Positions 10,751 through 20,955 of a DNA stretch of 40,020 bases are shown here, in pieces. Each line of letters starts with the position of its first letter. Positions within the stretch are counted from its first letter, which is position 1. The position numbers and the translations under genes were made by a program. The DNA lies in assembly GCF_001699815.1 (NCBI RefSeq), contig NZ_MCGB01000081.1, forward strand, positions 1-40,020, given 5' to 3'. This DNA comes from Ralstonia pickettii. GTDB lineage: Bacteria; Pseudomonadota; Gammaproteobacteria; Burkholderiales; Burkholderiaceae. The notes beneath the pieces were generated by a model that was given only the letters and a program-made list of their open reading frames with translations, was not told the DNA's origin and searched no databases.

Positions 10751-12687
10751 CAATTTGTACTCACGGGAACATTGGGCACCGGCTGGCCGAAGCGGCGCAG
10801 CGTGTCGCGCAGCGTGGTGTCGTTTACGTCGAGCTTGGACGCTTCGGTCCAGATCTGGCGTGCGTCGTCCTGCTTGCCCGATTGCCACAGCACTTCGCCC
10901 AGGTGCGCACCGATTTCGGCTTGCGGGGCGGTAGCCCACGCCTTGCGCAGGATGTCAGTGGCGGCGGGCAGATCGCCGCGACGGTACTTGACCCAGCCGA
11001 GGCTGTCGGCGATGTAGGGATCGTCCGGCGCCAGCGACACGGCTTTCTCCAGTAGCTCCTGCGCCTCCTGCAGGCGCACGCTGCGATCGGCCAGCGAGTA
11101 GCCGAGCGCGTTGTAGCCGATGGCCTGGCCGGGACGCAGGTCGATCACCTTGCGCAGCAGCGTCTCCATGTTGTCGTAGTGGCCGTCGTGCTCTTCGAGC
11201 ATCGCCAGTTGGTACGAATACTCGACGTTATCCGGATCGTTCTTGAGCAGCTCATTGACGCGGGCGCGGGCGCGGCCGTAGGCCTTGGCGTCCATCAGCA
11301 TGCCGATTTCGGCCTGGCGGATGCCGTCCATCAGGGCCTGGCGGCGCGGGCCATCGGGCACGTCTTCGGAATCGGCGACGAGTTCATCGAAGGTCTGTTG
11401 CGCCTCGTCGATACGGCGCAGCTTGCCGAGCAACTGGCCGCGCTTGATGCCGGCTGCCAGCGCGGTCTGGCCATCGGTGTCGCCATTGGCCGAACCGGTG
11501 ATCTTGTCGACCCAGCCGAGCGCGCCGGCGTAGTCTCGCTTCTCCTCGGCCAACTGGGCGAGGCCCTGGTAGCCGGGTTCTGGGCTCAGGGTGGGCGACT
11601 TGGCGGTGGCCGTGACGTATTCCTTCAGGTAACGCTCGGCGTCGTCGTACTGGCGCTGCTGCAAATTCAGCAGGCCCAGGGCAAGCGTGATGCGCGCATC
11701 GTTGGGCGCGATCTTCTTGAGCGTTTCGAATTCAGCGCGCGCCTTGTCCTGCTGATTGCGCACGAGGTACATGCGGGCGAGCGCCAAGTGGCCGTCGATG
11801 GACGCTGGCGCGGCTTTCAGGAAGCTGCGCAGGCCAGTGATGGCGGCATCGGGGTCGCTGTCGGCACGCAGTTCGGCGGCGAGGATGGCGGCGTCTTCAT
11901 ACCCGGGACGCAGCTTGAGCGCGGTGTCCAGTTCCGTCAGTGCGCCGGCGGTGTCCTTGGCGGCGACCTTCGCGCGGGCCAAGGCCAGGTGCGTTTCGGG
12001 GCGCTGCATGTCGTGCGAGGCGATGCGCTGCAGTGCGCCTACGGCACCCGCCGGATCGCTGCTCTTGGACATCTGCTGCTGCAATTGCAGCAGGGCATCG
12101 GCACGCTGGCCAGGCGAGACCTTGTTCAACTGCGCTTGGAGCATCGGTTCGACTTCCGACCACTGACCCGTTGCCACCAGCAGGAGCTGCTGCACCTGGC
12201 GTGCCGGCATGGACGTCGGCGACAGCTCTACCCACAGGCGCGTGGCGGTCAGTGCTTGCGCGGGGGAGCGCGTCAGAAATGCGATCTCGGTGGCGCGCTG
12301 GGCAAAGCGGGGGTCGCGCGTGTCTTGCGCGAGCCCGAGGTAGGTTCGGTATGCCGGTTCGACCAGCCCGCGCTGCAGCGACACTTCCGAGGCCAGCACG
12401 CGGTACATGATGTCTTCAGTGAGCGCGACGCGCGGCAAATCGGTGCGCTCGGACCTCAGCAGGCCGGGGCGTGGGCGCGAGCGTTCAATCTGGATGGCTG
12501 CGCGGCCGCCCGTGCCGCCTTCCTGCGCGGCCTGGGCAATGAGCGGGGCGCCAGCCACCGACTGCGACGACCACGCCGGCAAGCTCGTCAGCCCTCCCAC
12601 CACCAGCGCGGCCAGCAGGGCCGTTCGGCTGCGCAGGAATCGCCGCGGGCGTTGCGTCGCAGGCGAACGGGAAAGGGCGTGAGGCAT
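10750..12687 (-). CDS. Tetratricopeptide-repeat protein, exported
   Basis: A 645-residue protein with an N-terminal signal segment (hydrophobic at about 22-42, ending SSQSVAGA). Most of the rest is TPR-like helical repeats, for example ALAFANAxxx-type helix pairs around [30 protein letters not shown] and [16 protein letters not shown]. The last repeats, with ALGYSLADR and ADSLGWV, are characteristic of the TPR protein found next to lolB in beta-proteobacteria. Coupling to lolB suggests a role at the cell envelope, perhaps with lipoproteins, but no partner is known. It is divergent from mutM across 101 bases. Confidence 0.9.
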
Positions 12688-12788
12688 GGTCTCGAAGCTC
12701 CGGATAGGGGGTCAGGGCATTGTAGCCTGACCGCTACAATCGTCCGCATCGTAAAAAAAGTTGGAGCAGCACATGGGATGGAGGTTCG

Positions 12789-13664
12789 ATGCCTGAGTTG
12801 CCGGAGGTCGAGGTCACTCGCCTGGGCTTGCTACCGCATATTACTGGGCGACGTATCGTGCGCGCCGTGGTGCGCCATCACGGCTTGCGCTGGCCCGTCG
12901 ATCCGGCGCTGCCGGAGTTGCTCGCTGGCCTGACCGTTACGCGTCTGCTGCGCCGGGGCAAATACCTGCTCATCGAATGCGTGCCCGAGGTGGAGCAGTC
13001 CGGCCGCGCCGCCGATACTGTGGGGGGCTGGCTGCTCATCCATCTTGGGATGACGGGCACCTTGCGCGTGCTGGAAACGCCCGTGCCGCCAGGCCTGCAC
13101 GATCACGTCGATATCGAACTCGCCGGCGCAACTGGCGTACACGTCACACTGCGCTATCGCGACCCGCGCCGGTTTGGTGCCGTGCTTTGGCATGCAGGCG
13201 ATGAAGCCGGCTTGGCCGAACACCCGCTGCTGCGCAACCTCGGCATCGAGCCGTTCGACGCGCGATTCGACGGCGACTGGATGTTTGCCCGCACGCGCGG
13301 GCGCCGGGTGGCCATCAAGTCGGCGCTGCTGGCCGGCGACATCGTGGTCGGCGTGGGCAATATCTATTGTTCGGAGAGCCTGTTTCGCGCCGGTATCCGG
13401 CCGACTACGGCGGCGGGCCGCATCAGCCGGCCACGCTATGCGGCGTTGGCCGATGCCATTCGTGCCACCTTGGCCGATGCCATCGCGCGTGGGGGCAGCA
13501 CGCTGCGCGACTTTGTCGGCTCGGACGGACAAAGCGGCTACTTCCAGCTTGAAGCCTTCGTGTACGACCGCGCCGGTCTGCCGTGCCGCGCGTGCGGCAC
13601 TCCGATCCGCCAGATCGTGCAGGGCCAGCGCTCCACGTTCTGTTGCCCGACCTGCCAGCGCTGA
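12789..13664 (+). CDS. mutM: Formamidopyrimidine-DNA glycosylase
   Basis: Removes 8-oxoguanine and ring-opened purines from DNA and cuts the abasic site. The 291 residues begin PELPEVE, with P2 as the Schiff-base nucleophile and E3 catalytic. The H2TH region contains [16 protein letters not shown]. The C-terminal zinc finger has CRACGTPI...CCPTCQR (residues about 266-290). It is longer than E. coli MutM by about 20 residues, mainly in the middle of the N-terminal domain. It starts the mutM-dynamin-mutY run, which puts two GO-system enzymes within 4.4 kb. Confidence 0.97.
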   Translation: MPELPEVEVTRLGLLPHITGRRIVRAVVRHHGLRWPVDPALPELLAGLTVTRLLRRGKYLLIECVPEVEQSGRAADTVGGWLLIHLGMTGTLRVLETPVPPGLHDHVDIELAGATGVHVTLRYRDPRRFGAVLWHAGDEAGLAEHPLLRNLGIEPFDARFDGDWMFARTRGRRVAIKSALLAGDIVVGVGNIYCSESLFRAGIRPTTAAGRISRPRYAALADAIRATLADAIARGGSTLRDFVGSDGQSGYFQLEAFVYDRAGLPCRACGTPIRQIVQGQRSTFCCPTCQR

Positions 13665-13949
13665 TCGGCCTGCGAAAGGCATCGAAAGCCGCCTGGGAAC
13701 GTGGCGCTGGAGCGATCTGGCCGCCATTTCGCAAGGTTTTTGAAGTGGGGTGTGGGGCCGCCGATGGCATCCCGCAACACTTACCTGCCGGGGCTGGGGA
13801 ACCTTGCGGAAAGTTCGCCCGGAAGGTGGCGGTTCACTGTATCGTTCCACCTAAATTTGTGCATTTCTGTGCCGTAATTGGGCGGTAACAGCGATGTCGA
13901 GGGGCGCGCGCATTTTTTCGCGGTCGGGTCGCGCACACAATAAGACAGA
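13665..13949 (+). other. Gap between mutM and the dynamin-like gene
   Basis: 285 bases without a convincing gene. It probably holds the promoter of the dynamin-like gene; an AT-richer patch (CCTAAATTTGTGCATTTCTG) lies at about 13850-13870. I saw no clear terminator after mutM. Confidence 0.5.
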
Positions 13950-13952
13950 ATG

Positions 13953-15896
13953 ATGAACAACACACTGAGCACACAGTTCGAGCAGTACAGCGCCTGGCGC
14001 GCTTCGGTACTGCAATCGGTGGGGGAATTCCAGGACTGGCTGCAAGCCCAGGAGCTGTACGACGCGCAAGCTGACATGCGCGCGCAGCGAATCCGCGGCG
14101 TCCTGCGCAGCGACAAGCTCAAGGTCGCCTTCATTGCCGAGTTCTCGCGCGGCAAGAGTGAACTGATCAACGCGATCTTCTTTGCGGATTTCGGCCGCCG
14201 CATCCTGCCATCGTCGGCGGGCCGGACCACGATGTGTCCGACTGAGCTGATGTACGACGAAAGCTATCCGCCGTCGATCCGCCTGCTGCCGATCGAGACG
14301 CGTCTGCACGACGCATCGACGGCCGATTTTCGCGATGCGGGCAGCCACTGGCTGTCGGTCCCTCTCGACCCGTCGTCGCCCGAGGGCATGCTCGAAGCGT
14401 TCCGCCACGTGGTGGAAACCGTGCGCGTGCCCAAGGAAGAAGCCGAACAACTGGGGCTCTATAACGACGCCGATCCCGACGCCGCGTTCTCGGTGGATGC
14501 CGCCGGCACGGTCGAAGTGTCGAAGTGGCGTCACGCGATCATCAATTTCCCGCACCCGATGCTCAAGCAGGGGCTGGTGATCCTGGATACGCCGGGCTTG
14601 AACGCCATCGGTACCGAGCCGGAACTGACACTGCGGCTGATTCCAGATGCACATGTCGTGGTGTTCGTGCTGGCAGCGGACGCCGGCGTGACCAAGAGCG
14701 ACCTGGAGCTGTGGCGCTCGCACGTCGGTGGTGGCCAACGCAAGGGCTGCATCGCGGTGCTCAACAAGGTCGATGGCCTGTGGGATCCGCTCAAGTCCGA
14801 AGAGGAAGTCGAGAACGAAGTCAGTCGTCAGATCATGACGACGGCGCAGGTGCTCGATATCGATGTCGAGCGCGTGTATCCGGTGTCGGCGCAGAAGGGC
14901 CTGGTGGCCAAGGTCAGCCATGACCATGAGCTGCTGGCCAAGAGCCGGCTGCTGGAGCTGGAGTCGGTGCTGTCGGATCAGCTGATTCCGCAGCGTCGCG
15001 AGATCGTCACCGAGCAAGTGCAACTGGCGGTGAAGGATATGGCCACCGGTGCGCAGCAACTGCTGCAGATGCGCCGCCGCGATATCGTCGAGCAGTTGTT
15101 CGAGCTGCGCGGCCTGCGCGGCAAGAACCACACGATGGTCAAGCACATGCTGATGCGCGTGCAGGGCGAGAAGGAAGAGTTCGAGCAGAGCATCGCCAAG
15201 TTCCAAGCGCTGCGCACGGTGTTCGGCCGCCACAGCGCAGAGATCATCAAGAGCGTACAGCTCAAGCAGATCCGCTCGACCATGCGCGAGGCGCGCGAGA
15301 AGATGAAGGAGCGCGTGTTCTCGCGCGGCCTGCGTGACGACATGGACAAGTTGTTCGGCCACCTGACCGGCCTGGTGCGCGATGCAGCGAATCGCATTGA
15401 CCAACTGCACCAGATGGTTGATGGCATGTACAAGAAGTTCAACGCCGAGCACGGCTTCACGCTGTCGCCGCCGCTGCGCTTTTTGGGCACGCGCTACGAC
15501 GCTGATCTGAAAGAAACGCTGATGCTGGCGCACAACCACTTTGGCGCGTTTAGCTTCCTGACCCGCCCGAAGCCGCAACTCGTGCACGGCGCGTTCTCGA
15601 CGGTGGCCAGCCGCGTGCTGGATACCTTCCAGGACATGAACCGCGACATCGAGATCTGGCTGAAGTCGGTCATGACACCGCTCGAAGCGCAGGTGCGCGA
15701 TCACCAGAAACAACTGCGTAAGCGTGTCGATTCGATCGAGCGCATTCACGAGGCCACCGATACGCTCGAAGCGCGCATCACCGAACTGGAAGCGCTGCTC
15801 AATACGCTGGACGAACGCAGCGGCACGATCGCGCAGTACACCGATCGCATTCTCGCGGCCGGGACGATCCTGGAGCGGCAGTCGTTCGCGGCCTGA
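13953..15896 (+). CDS. Bacterial dynamin-like GTPase
   Basis: A 647-residue protein with a Dynamin_N-type GTPase domain. The G1 loop is AEFSRGKSE (about 62-70), G2 threonines lie in GRTTMCPTE (about 90-98), G3 is DTPGL (212-216) and G4 NKVD (271-274). After residue 330 it is helical and Gln/Glu/Arg-rich, with a likely coiled coil at the C-terminus (about 580-640), as expected for the stalk of dynamin-like proteins. No transmembrane segment is evident. Bacterial dynamins act on membranes (fusion, stress protection, vesicles), but the function of this one is unknown. Only one copy is present, although many bacterial dynamins come in pairs. ATG 13950 is two codons in register just before and is equally possible. 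Confidence 0.88.
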   Translation: MNNTLSTQFEQYSAWRASVLQSVGEFQDWLQAQELYDAQADMRAQRIRGVLRSDKLKVAFIAEFSRGKSELINAIFFADFGRRILPSSAGRTTMCPTELMYDESYPPSIRLLPIETRLHDASTADFRDAGSHWLSVPLDPSSPEGMLEAFRHVVETVRVPKEEAEQLGLYNDADPDAAFSVDAAGTVEVSKWRHAIINFPHPMLKQGLVILDTPGLNAIGTEPELTLRLIPDAHVVVFVLAADAGVTKSDLELWRSHVGGGQRKGCIAVLNKVDGLWDPLKSEEEVENEVSRQIMTTAQVLDIDVERVYPVSAQKGLVAKVSHDHELLAKSRLLELESVLSDQLIPQRREIVTEQVQLAVKDMATGAQQLLQMRRRDIVEQLFELRGLRGKNHTMVKHMLMRVQGEKEEFEQSIAKFQALRTVFGRHSAEIIKSVQLKQIRSTMREAREKMKERVFSRGLRDDMDKLFGHLTGLVRDAANRIDQLHQMVDGMYKKFNAEHGFTLSPPLRFLGTRYDADLKETLMLAHNHFGAFSFLTRPKPQLVHGAFSTVASRVLDTFQDMNRDIEIWLKSVMTPLEAQVRDHQKQLRKRVDSIERIHEATDTLEARITELEALLNTLDERSGTIAQYTDRILAAGTILERQSFAA

Positions 15897-15920
15897 CGCG
15901 CATCGTTCGTTACGGAGAAG

Positions 15921-15940
15921 GCGCCTGCGGGCGCTTTTTT
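15921..15940 (+). terminator. Terminator after the dynamin-like gene
   Basis: A GC-rich 5-bp stem (GCGCC/GGCGC) with a TGCG tetraloop followed by six T, 25 bases past the stop codon. Confidence 0.8.
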
Positions 15941-15999
15941 CGTTCTGGTAGGATCGCCGCCAGCGCGCACGTTCCGTCCGCCGCTTTTCCATCACACGC

Positions 16000-17148
16000 A
16001 TGACCGCCAGCCCTCGCCGCACGCGCCGCGTTGCTCAGCCCGTTCCCGTATTGCCGCCGCTTCCTGACGATTTCGCCACGCGCGTGATCGCCTGGCAGCA
16101 GCGTCATGGCCGTCACCATCTGCCGTGGCAGAACACGGGCGATGCGTATCGCACATGGCTCTCCGAGATCATGCTGCAGCAGACGCAAGTGAGCGCGGTG
16201 CTGGGCTACTACGCACGCTTCATCGAGCGCTTCCCGACTGTGCAGGCGCTGGCCGCTGCGCCGGCAGACGACGTGATGGCAGCGTGGGCCGGTCTCGGCT
16301 ACTACACGCGTGCGCGCAACCTGCATCGCTGCGCGCAAATCGTGGTGGCAGAACACGGCGGCATCTTCCCGCGCGATCCCGACGTGTTGGTCGCGCTGCC
16401 CGGCATCGGCCGCTCGACCGCCGCGGCCATCGCCGCGTTCTCATACGGCGTGCGCGCGGCCATTCTCGATGGCAACGTCAAGCGCGTGTTTGCACGTGCG
16501 TTCGGCATCGATGGCTTTCCCGGCGACAAACGCGTCGAAGACACCATGTGGCGCATCGCCGAAACCGTGCTGCCGCCGGCCGAAGGCATTCAACCGTACA
16601 CCCAGGGTTTGATGGACCTGGGAGCCACCGTCTGCACGCGCGGCAAGCCGGCATGCCTGACCGGCGAACGCGCCTGTCCGCTCGAATCGCTATGCGAAGC
16701 GCGCAGCACCGGTCGCGTGATGGAGCTACCCGTGCCGCGCCCGCGCAAGGCGATACCCGAGCGCGCAGCGACACTCGTCATCGCGCTGCACGCCGACGCG
16801 GTGTTGCTGCAGCGTCGTCCGCAACGCGGTATCTGGGGTGGGTTGTGGTCTTTGCCGCTGGTGGGCGAGATGGACGACGCGCTGGACGCGCATCCGCTGA
16901 ATGTCGACACCGTGCGTCGTGCCGCGCAGGCATATGGCGCGGTCTCAACCTTGGAGATGGCCGGCGCGCTCACGCACACCTTCACACACTTCCGCCTGCA
17001 GATGCATCTGCTGCGCGCAGAGATTGCCTCGCCCGCTGCGCTTGGCGACGACTGGCGCTGGATACCGCTTGCACAACTCAATTCAGTGGGATTGCCTGCG
17101 CCGGTGAAGTTGGCGCTGGAGACGCTGGTGCAGCCAAGCCTGATCTAG
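16000..17148 (+). CDS. mutY: A/G-specific adenine glycosylase
   Basis: Removes adenine mispaired with 8-oxoguanine, complementing MutM. Of 382 residues, the catalytic glutamate is E56 (SEIMLQQTQV), the helix-hairpin-helix is at 133-144 (LPGIGRSTAAAI) and the catalytic aspartate is D157 (LDGNVKRV). The C-terminal NUDIX-like 8-oxoG recognition domain covers about 250-375. The iron-sulfur loop is odd: cysteines at 212, 219, 226 and 232, spacing 6-6-5, where the textbook MutY/EndoIII pattern is 6-2-5. The N-terminus has about 20 extra basic/Pro residues. ATG 16000 was chosen. It converges with the LON-domain gene with a 30-base gap. Confidence 0.96.
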   Translation: MTASPRRTRRVAQPVPVLPPLPDDFATRVIAWQQRHGRHHLPWQNTGDAYRTWLSEIMLQQTQVSAVLGYYARFIERFPTVQALAAAPADDVMAAWAGLGYYTRARNLHRCAQIVVAEHGGIFPRDPDVLVALPGIGRSTAAAIAAFSYGVRAAILDGNVKRVFARAFGIDGFPGDKRVEDTMWRIAETVLPPAEGIQPYTQGLMDLGATVCTRGKPACLTGERACPLESLCEARSTGRVMELPVPRPRKAIPERAATLVIALHADAVLLQRRPQRGIWGGLWSLPLVGEMDDALDAHPLNVDTVRRAAQAYGAVSTLEMAGALTHTFTHFRLQMHLLRAEIASPAALGDDWRWIPLAQLNSVGLPAPVKLALETLVQPSLI

Positions 17149-17178
17149 CCAGCCCGGTCTGGCCAGGCGGATACGGCA

Positions 17179-17832
17179 TCACAGAATGTGGTGTTGCTTC
17201 ATGTAGCGATGGACGATCTCGATGCGCATGCCGGCGTCCATCAGTTCCATCAACTTCTGCTTGGCCTTGAGCGGCACCGGCAGCAGTTCGCACAGCCGAT
17301 TCGCGACCCAGCTCGGGCTGTTCCACTCGTACGGTTCGACCATCGGAACGTTGCCGTCTTCGCGTGAGCCGAGCGTCGTGATGATGCGGCGAAGGGCGCC
17401 CACGCAATCGTCGAAGAGTTCGCCCTTGCAGTCTTCCACGTCGGCGCCGATGGGCTCAACCGTGCCGCGCATGAGGCCGTCTGGCGTCGTCTCGAACGAC
17501 AGCACCTTGAAGCGCTGCGTGCCACGCACCTTGATCATCAGCAGGCCGAGCTGCTCCATATCGCATTCGACGATGTGGGCGATGCAGCCCACGTCAACCG
17601 GCACGGTTGTGCCGTCTGTCGTGGCGACTTCATTGCCGCGCTCGATCAGGCAGACGCCGAACGGCGTCTTGTCGCGCAGGCATGTGCGCACCATGTCCAT
17701 GTAGCGGGCTTCGAAAATGCGCAGCGGGAGAAGGCCACCCGGAAACAGCACCGTATGCAACGGAAACAGCGGCAGCTCGGTGGGCAGCGGCGGCAGCGGC
17801 GAGAACGGAGAGAGAGCGATGTCTTCTTGCAT
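17179..17832 (-). CDS. LON substrate-binding domain protein
   Basis: A 217-residue stand-alone LON N-terminal domain protein (PF02190 type). The diagnostic start ELPLFPLHTVLFPGGLLPLRIFEARY lies at about 19-44 and the domain runs on to residue 200. It has no AAA or protease domain, so it is not Lon itself; such proteins are thought to bind peptides or regulate proteolysis. The ATG at 17832 was chosen because the family homology begins after it; the frame stays open to 17892. It is next to rapZ on the same strand with a 102-base gap. Confidence 0.9.
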   Translation of the reverse strand: MQEDIALSPFSPLPPLPTELPLFPLHTVLFPGGLLPLRIFEARYMDMVRTCLRDKTPFGVCLIERGNEVATTDGTTVPVDVGCIAHIVECDMEQLGLLMIKVRGTQRFKVLSFETTPDGLMRGTVEPIGADVEDCKGELFDDCVGALRRIITTLGSREDGNVPMVEPYEWNSPSWVANRLCELLPVPLKAKQKLMELMDAGMRIEIVHRYMKQHHIL

Positions 17833-17934
17833 GGACGGGCATTCAGCAGACGGCGGCAAGACTTTCGCGTGGCGCCGCGCAAGAAGCCGCATCCAAATGA
17901 GACTGGTCCGCGCGCGGGGTATGTCGGGCGCAGT

Positions 17935-18828
17935 TCAGCCGTCTACGGCCAATTCGCGGTGGCGGACCAACACATTACCATGCGCGCGGAAGTACGTGGC
18001 AAGCCGTTCCGCGATGTACACGGAACGATGCTGGCCACCGGTGCAGCCGATCGCGACGGTCAGGTAGCTGCGGTTGTCGGCGATGAAGCTCGGCAGCCAC
18101 TTTTCCACGTAGGCGCGAATGTCTTCTGCCATCGCAAGCACCATCGGCTGACTTTGCAGGAAGTCGATGACAGGCTGGTCGCGCCCTGTGAGTGGGCGCA
18201 ATTGCGTGTCGTAGTACGGGTTGGGCAGTGAACGCACGTCGAAGACAAGATCGGCGTCGGTCGGCACGCCATGCTTGAAGCCGAACGATTCGAACATCAA
18301 CGTGATGTCGTGCGGCTCGTCGCTGATGAATTCTTTGATGTACGCGCGCAGGGCGTTCGTGCGCAGCGTGCTGGTGTCGATGCGGTGCGCTGGATCGGCC
18401 AGCGGGCTGAGCAGCTCGCGCTCCATCTCGATCGCTTCGATGAGCGAGGTGTCGAGGCCCTTGGCAGCCGCCTGCACATTGGCCGCGGTATCCGGGCGGC
18501 CGTTACGGATCGATAGCGGATGCCGGCGGCGCGTCTCGGAATAGCGCTGCACCAGCGCGGTCGTGCTCGCCGTCAAAAACAGCATGCGAACGTCGTGTTC
18601 CTTGCGCAGCACGGTGACCGTCTCGGGCACCTTGCGCAGCGATTCACGGCTGCGGATGTCAGTGGCCACGCCCAGATGCGTATAACCCTGGTCCGCCAGG
18701 TAGCGCGCCAGTTCGGGGATGAACTGCGCGGGCAGGTTGTCGACGCAGTAGTAGCCTGCGTCTTCAAGTACGTTCAGGGCGACCGATTTCCCTGAACCCG
18801 ACATACCGGTGATGAGAATGATCCGCAT
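17935..18828 (-). CDS. rapZ: RNase adapter protein RapZ (P-loop nucleotide-binding)
   Basis: In E. coli RapZ directs RNase E to the sRNA GlmZ and so controls amino-sugar synthesis. The 297 residues match the family. Walker A GMSGSGKS is at 8-15 and the YYCVDNLP motif at about 26-33. The C-terminal domain has the conserved CTGGQHRSV and LVRHREL segments. rapZ usually lies in the rpoN-ptsN-hprK neighbourhood, as here, but a PsiF-repeat gene and a terminator come between it and hprK. That suggests rapZ is transcribed on its own. Confidence 0.96.
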
Positions 18829-18870
18829 GCCGCGAGGATAGCATCCCTGTGTTGCAAAGCAGCGGCCAAC

Positions 18871-18902
18871 AAAAAAAAGGCGACCGATGCGGCCGCCTTT
18901 TT
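18871..18902. terminator. Terminator between psiF-like gene and rapZ
   Basis: A hairpin GGCGACC/GGCCGCC with one mismatch, flanked by eight A on one side and five T on the other. It works on either strand; on the minus strand it ends transcription of the PsiF-repeat gene. Confidence 0.8.
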
Positions 18903-18922
18903 GAAGCGAGGCTAACGGGCGC

Positions 18923-19264
18923 TCAGCCGTTCGAGAGGCACGCTTTCTGGGCGTTCTTGTACTCGTCGCCCTTCTTGCCCTTGTTGGCTTTGGAGCAGGC
19001 TGCCATCTTTTCCTGCTGCGTCATCGGCTTGGCGGCAGCTGCCGGCTTGTCCGACAGGCAGCCTTTCATGAAAGCCTTGCGCTCGTCGCCTTTCTTGCCG
19101 GCGGCGTCCATGTTGCATTGCTTCATCTTGTCTTGCTGCGAATTCTTGGCTGCCGGGGCGGCAGCAGGTGCGGCCGGCGCGGCTGCGGGTGCGCTGCCTT
19201 GGGCGAATGCCTGGCCAGCCAGGAACGGGAGCGCCAGGGCGCAAGCGGCAATCAGTTGTTTCAT
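18923..19264 (-). CDS. PsiF-repeat protein (phosphate-starvation-inducible family)
   Basis: A 113-residue exported protein: signal peptide to about residue 22 (LAGQAFA-Q), an Ala/Pro linker, then two PsiF repeats of about 32 residues. The repeats read [20 protein letters not shown] and [20 protein letters not shown], each with two cysteines that probably form a disulfide in the periplasm. An AAGGAGAAC ribosome-binding site precedes the ATG at 19264. The family is named from E. coli psiF; its function is unknown. It interrupts the hprK-rapZ neighbourhood and has its own terminator, so it is probably an independent unit. Confidence 0.9.
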
Positions 19265-19451
19265 CGTCGTGTTCTCCTTGGGTACCGACAGAAGAGCGGG
19301 CGGAGACAAACCGCCACGCTCGCGATGAACGCCGCCGCGTGCGTGCTCGGCGCATTCCCTCCCACAACGGAGAGGCAGCATGTCGGGTTGACGTTTCGCA
19401 GCGAAAACTAGGGTAAAACCGACCTGGAGACGAAACTTTGTAGCGGCTTTG

Positions 19452-20426
19452 TTAAAGCAGACGGCCCTGGGGCGAGTGGGAAGCGGCTTCAGCCTGCATG
19501 GCGGCTCGCTGGCGGTCCATGAAGTCGCGCAACGTATCAATGCCGCGCAGGCGCAGGATGGTGTTGCGCACCGCGGCTTCGACCAGCACGGCCAAGTTGC
19601 GGCCAGCAGCCACCTGAATCTTCACCATGTGGATTGGCAGACCGAGCACATCGAGGTACTGCGAATCGAGCGGCAGGCGCTCGAATTCGCCATCGTTGCG
19701 GCGCACGAGTTGCACGATCAGCTTGATCTTCATCTTCCGGCGCACCGCCGTTTCACCGAAGATCGTCTTGATGTCGAGCAGGCCCAGGCCGCGCACTTCC
19801 AGCAGATTCTGCAGCAGCGGCGGGCAGCGGCCTTCGATAAAGTCCGGCCCCAACCGCACGAAGTCGACTGCGTCGTCGGCAACAAGGCCGTGGCCGCGCG
19901 AGATCAGTTCCAGGCCCAACTCGCTCTTGCCCAGACCCGAATCGCCCATGATCAGCACGCCCATGCCGAGGATGTCGAGAAACACCCCGTGCATCGTCAC
20001 GCGCGGCGCCGAGATGCGCGACAGATACAGGCGCAGATGATCAATGACGGCAGCCGAGGAAATCGGTGACGTGAACAGCGGTGTGGACGAGCGCGTGCAG
20101 CGCAGTTCCAGATCGGGCGGCGGATCGACGCCATCGGCCACCACCAGGAAGGGCGGCTCCAGCAGGATCAACTCGCCCATCTGGCGCTTGCGGTTTTCTT
20201 CCGACAAGCGTTGGTAGTAGGTGATCTCGGGCTTGCCGAGCACCTGGATGCGGTTCGGGTGGATGAGGTTCAAGTGCCCGACCAGGTCGGCTGCAGACGT
20301 CGCCTCCTTGGCGAAGTCCACGTCGAACGCGCGGTCCGCGCCCTCCAGGCCGGCGACCCACGAGAGCTTCAGATCAGCTGCGTTGTCGTCAAAGATCGAT
20401 TGGGCGATGACGCCGGTCAGTTCCAT
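19452..20426 (-). CDS. hprK: HPr kinase/phosphorylase
   Basis: Phosphorylates and dephosphorylates the regulatory serine of HPr-like proteins. The 324 residues include the N-terminal domain (about 1-130), H146, the Walker A GDSGLGKS at 161-168 and the family signature [10 protein letters not shown] at 210-219. Proteobacterial HprK occurs with the nitrogen-type PTS rather than with sugar uptake. The ATG at 20426 was chosen because the family match starts there. ptsN ends 73 bases upstream, so the two are probably co-transcribed. Confidence 0.96.
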   Translation of the reverse strand: MELTGVIAQSIFDDNAADLKLSWVAGLEGADRAFDVDFAKEATSAADLVGHLNLIHPNRIQVLGKPEITYYQRLSEENRKRQMGELILLEPPFLVVADGVDPPPDLELRCTRSSTPLFTSPISSAAVIDHLRLYLSRISAPRVTMHGVFLDILGMGVLIMGDSGLGKSELGLELISRGHGLVADDAVDFVRLGPDFIEGRCPPLLQNLLEVRGLGLLDIKTIFGETAVRRKMKIKLIVQLVRRNDGEFERLPLDSQYLDVLGLPIHMVKIQVAAGRNLAVLVEAAVRNTILRLRGIDTLRDFMDRQRAAMQAEAASHSPQGRLL

Positions 20427-20499
20427 AGCAGGGCACAGTGATGCCGACGGGGCATAGCGCGTTCGCAATCGGTTGCGCTTGCCCCCGATTGCGCCGCGA

Positions 20500-20955
20500 T
20501 CAGGGCCGCCAGTCGGTCAGTAGCTGGTGAATCGCCTCGGGCGACGGCAGGGTGGCGAGGCCTTCGCGCATGTCCCGGTCGGACAGCAGTTGGGCGATTT
20601 CAGAGAGGATTTCCAGATGCTGCTGGGTGGCCTGCTCAGGCACCAGCAGAAAGATCAGCAGCGAGACAGGTTTGCCGTCGGGTGACTCAAAAGGCACCGG
20701 TTCAGAGAGGCGCATGAATGCAGCCAGCGGTTGCTTGAGCCCCTTGATCCGGCCGTGCGGGATGGCCACGCCAGCGCCCAAGCCCGTGGAGCCCAGCGAC
20801 TCGCGTGCAAAGAGGTTGTCGGTGACCACTGCGCGGGCCACGCCGTGGTTGTTCTCGAACAGCAGGCCGGCCTGTTCAAATACCCGCTTTTTGCTGGTTA
20901 CGCTGACGTCGAGGGCAATGTTCCCGGGCGGCAGCAGTTTGGCCAAGCGATTCAT
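20500..20955 (-). CDS. ptsN: Nitrogen PTS IIA component (EIIA-Ntr)
   Basis: Regulatory phosphocarrier of the nitrogen phosphotransferase system, known in other bacteria to affect potassium uptake and sigma-54-linked processes. The 151-residue product has the active-site histidine H67 in GVAIPHGRI and the conserved [19 protein letters not shown] block near residue 110. The start was set at ATG 20955, where the family begins; the frame stays open to 21054, with an in-frame ATG at 21018. It is downstream of rpoN and hpf but separated from hpf by a terminator. Confidence 0.95.
   Translation of the reverse strand: MNRLAKLLPPGNIALDVSVTSKKRVFEQAGLLFENNHGVARAVVTDNLFARESLGSTGLGAGVAIPHGRIKGLKQPLAAFMRLSEPVPFESPDGKPVSLLIFLLVPEQATQQHLEILSEIAQLLSDRDMREGLATLPSPEAIHQLLTDWRP

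Noticed and set aside
11179-12933. Long open frame (584 codons) on the plus strand opposite the TPR gene
   Set aside because: The minus-strand TPR protein has a signal peptide and repeats; the opposite frame is low-complexity and has no recognisable domain.
13851-16022. Open frame of 723 codons on the minus strand opposite the dynamin-like gene
   Set aside because: The GTPase motifs lie on the plus strand; the opposite product is His/Gln/Leu/Arg-rich, typical of a GC-rich shadow.
19120-19200. Ala-rich repeats in the PsiF protein and similar stretches in AmtB as CRISPR-like or tandem DNA repeats
   Set aside because: They are GCN codon runs in protein linkers with no regular spacing; there is no CRISPR array in the window.
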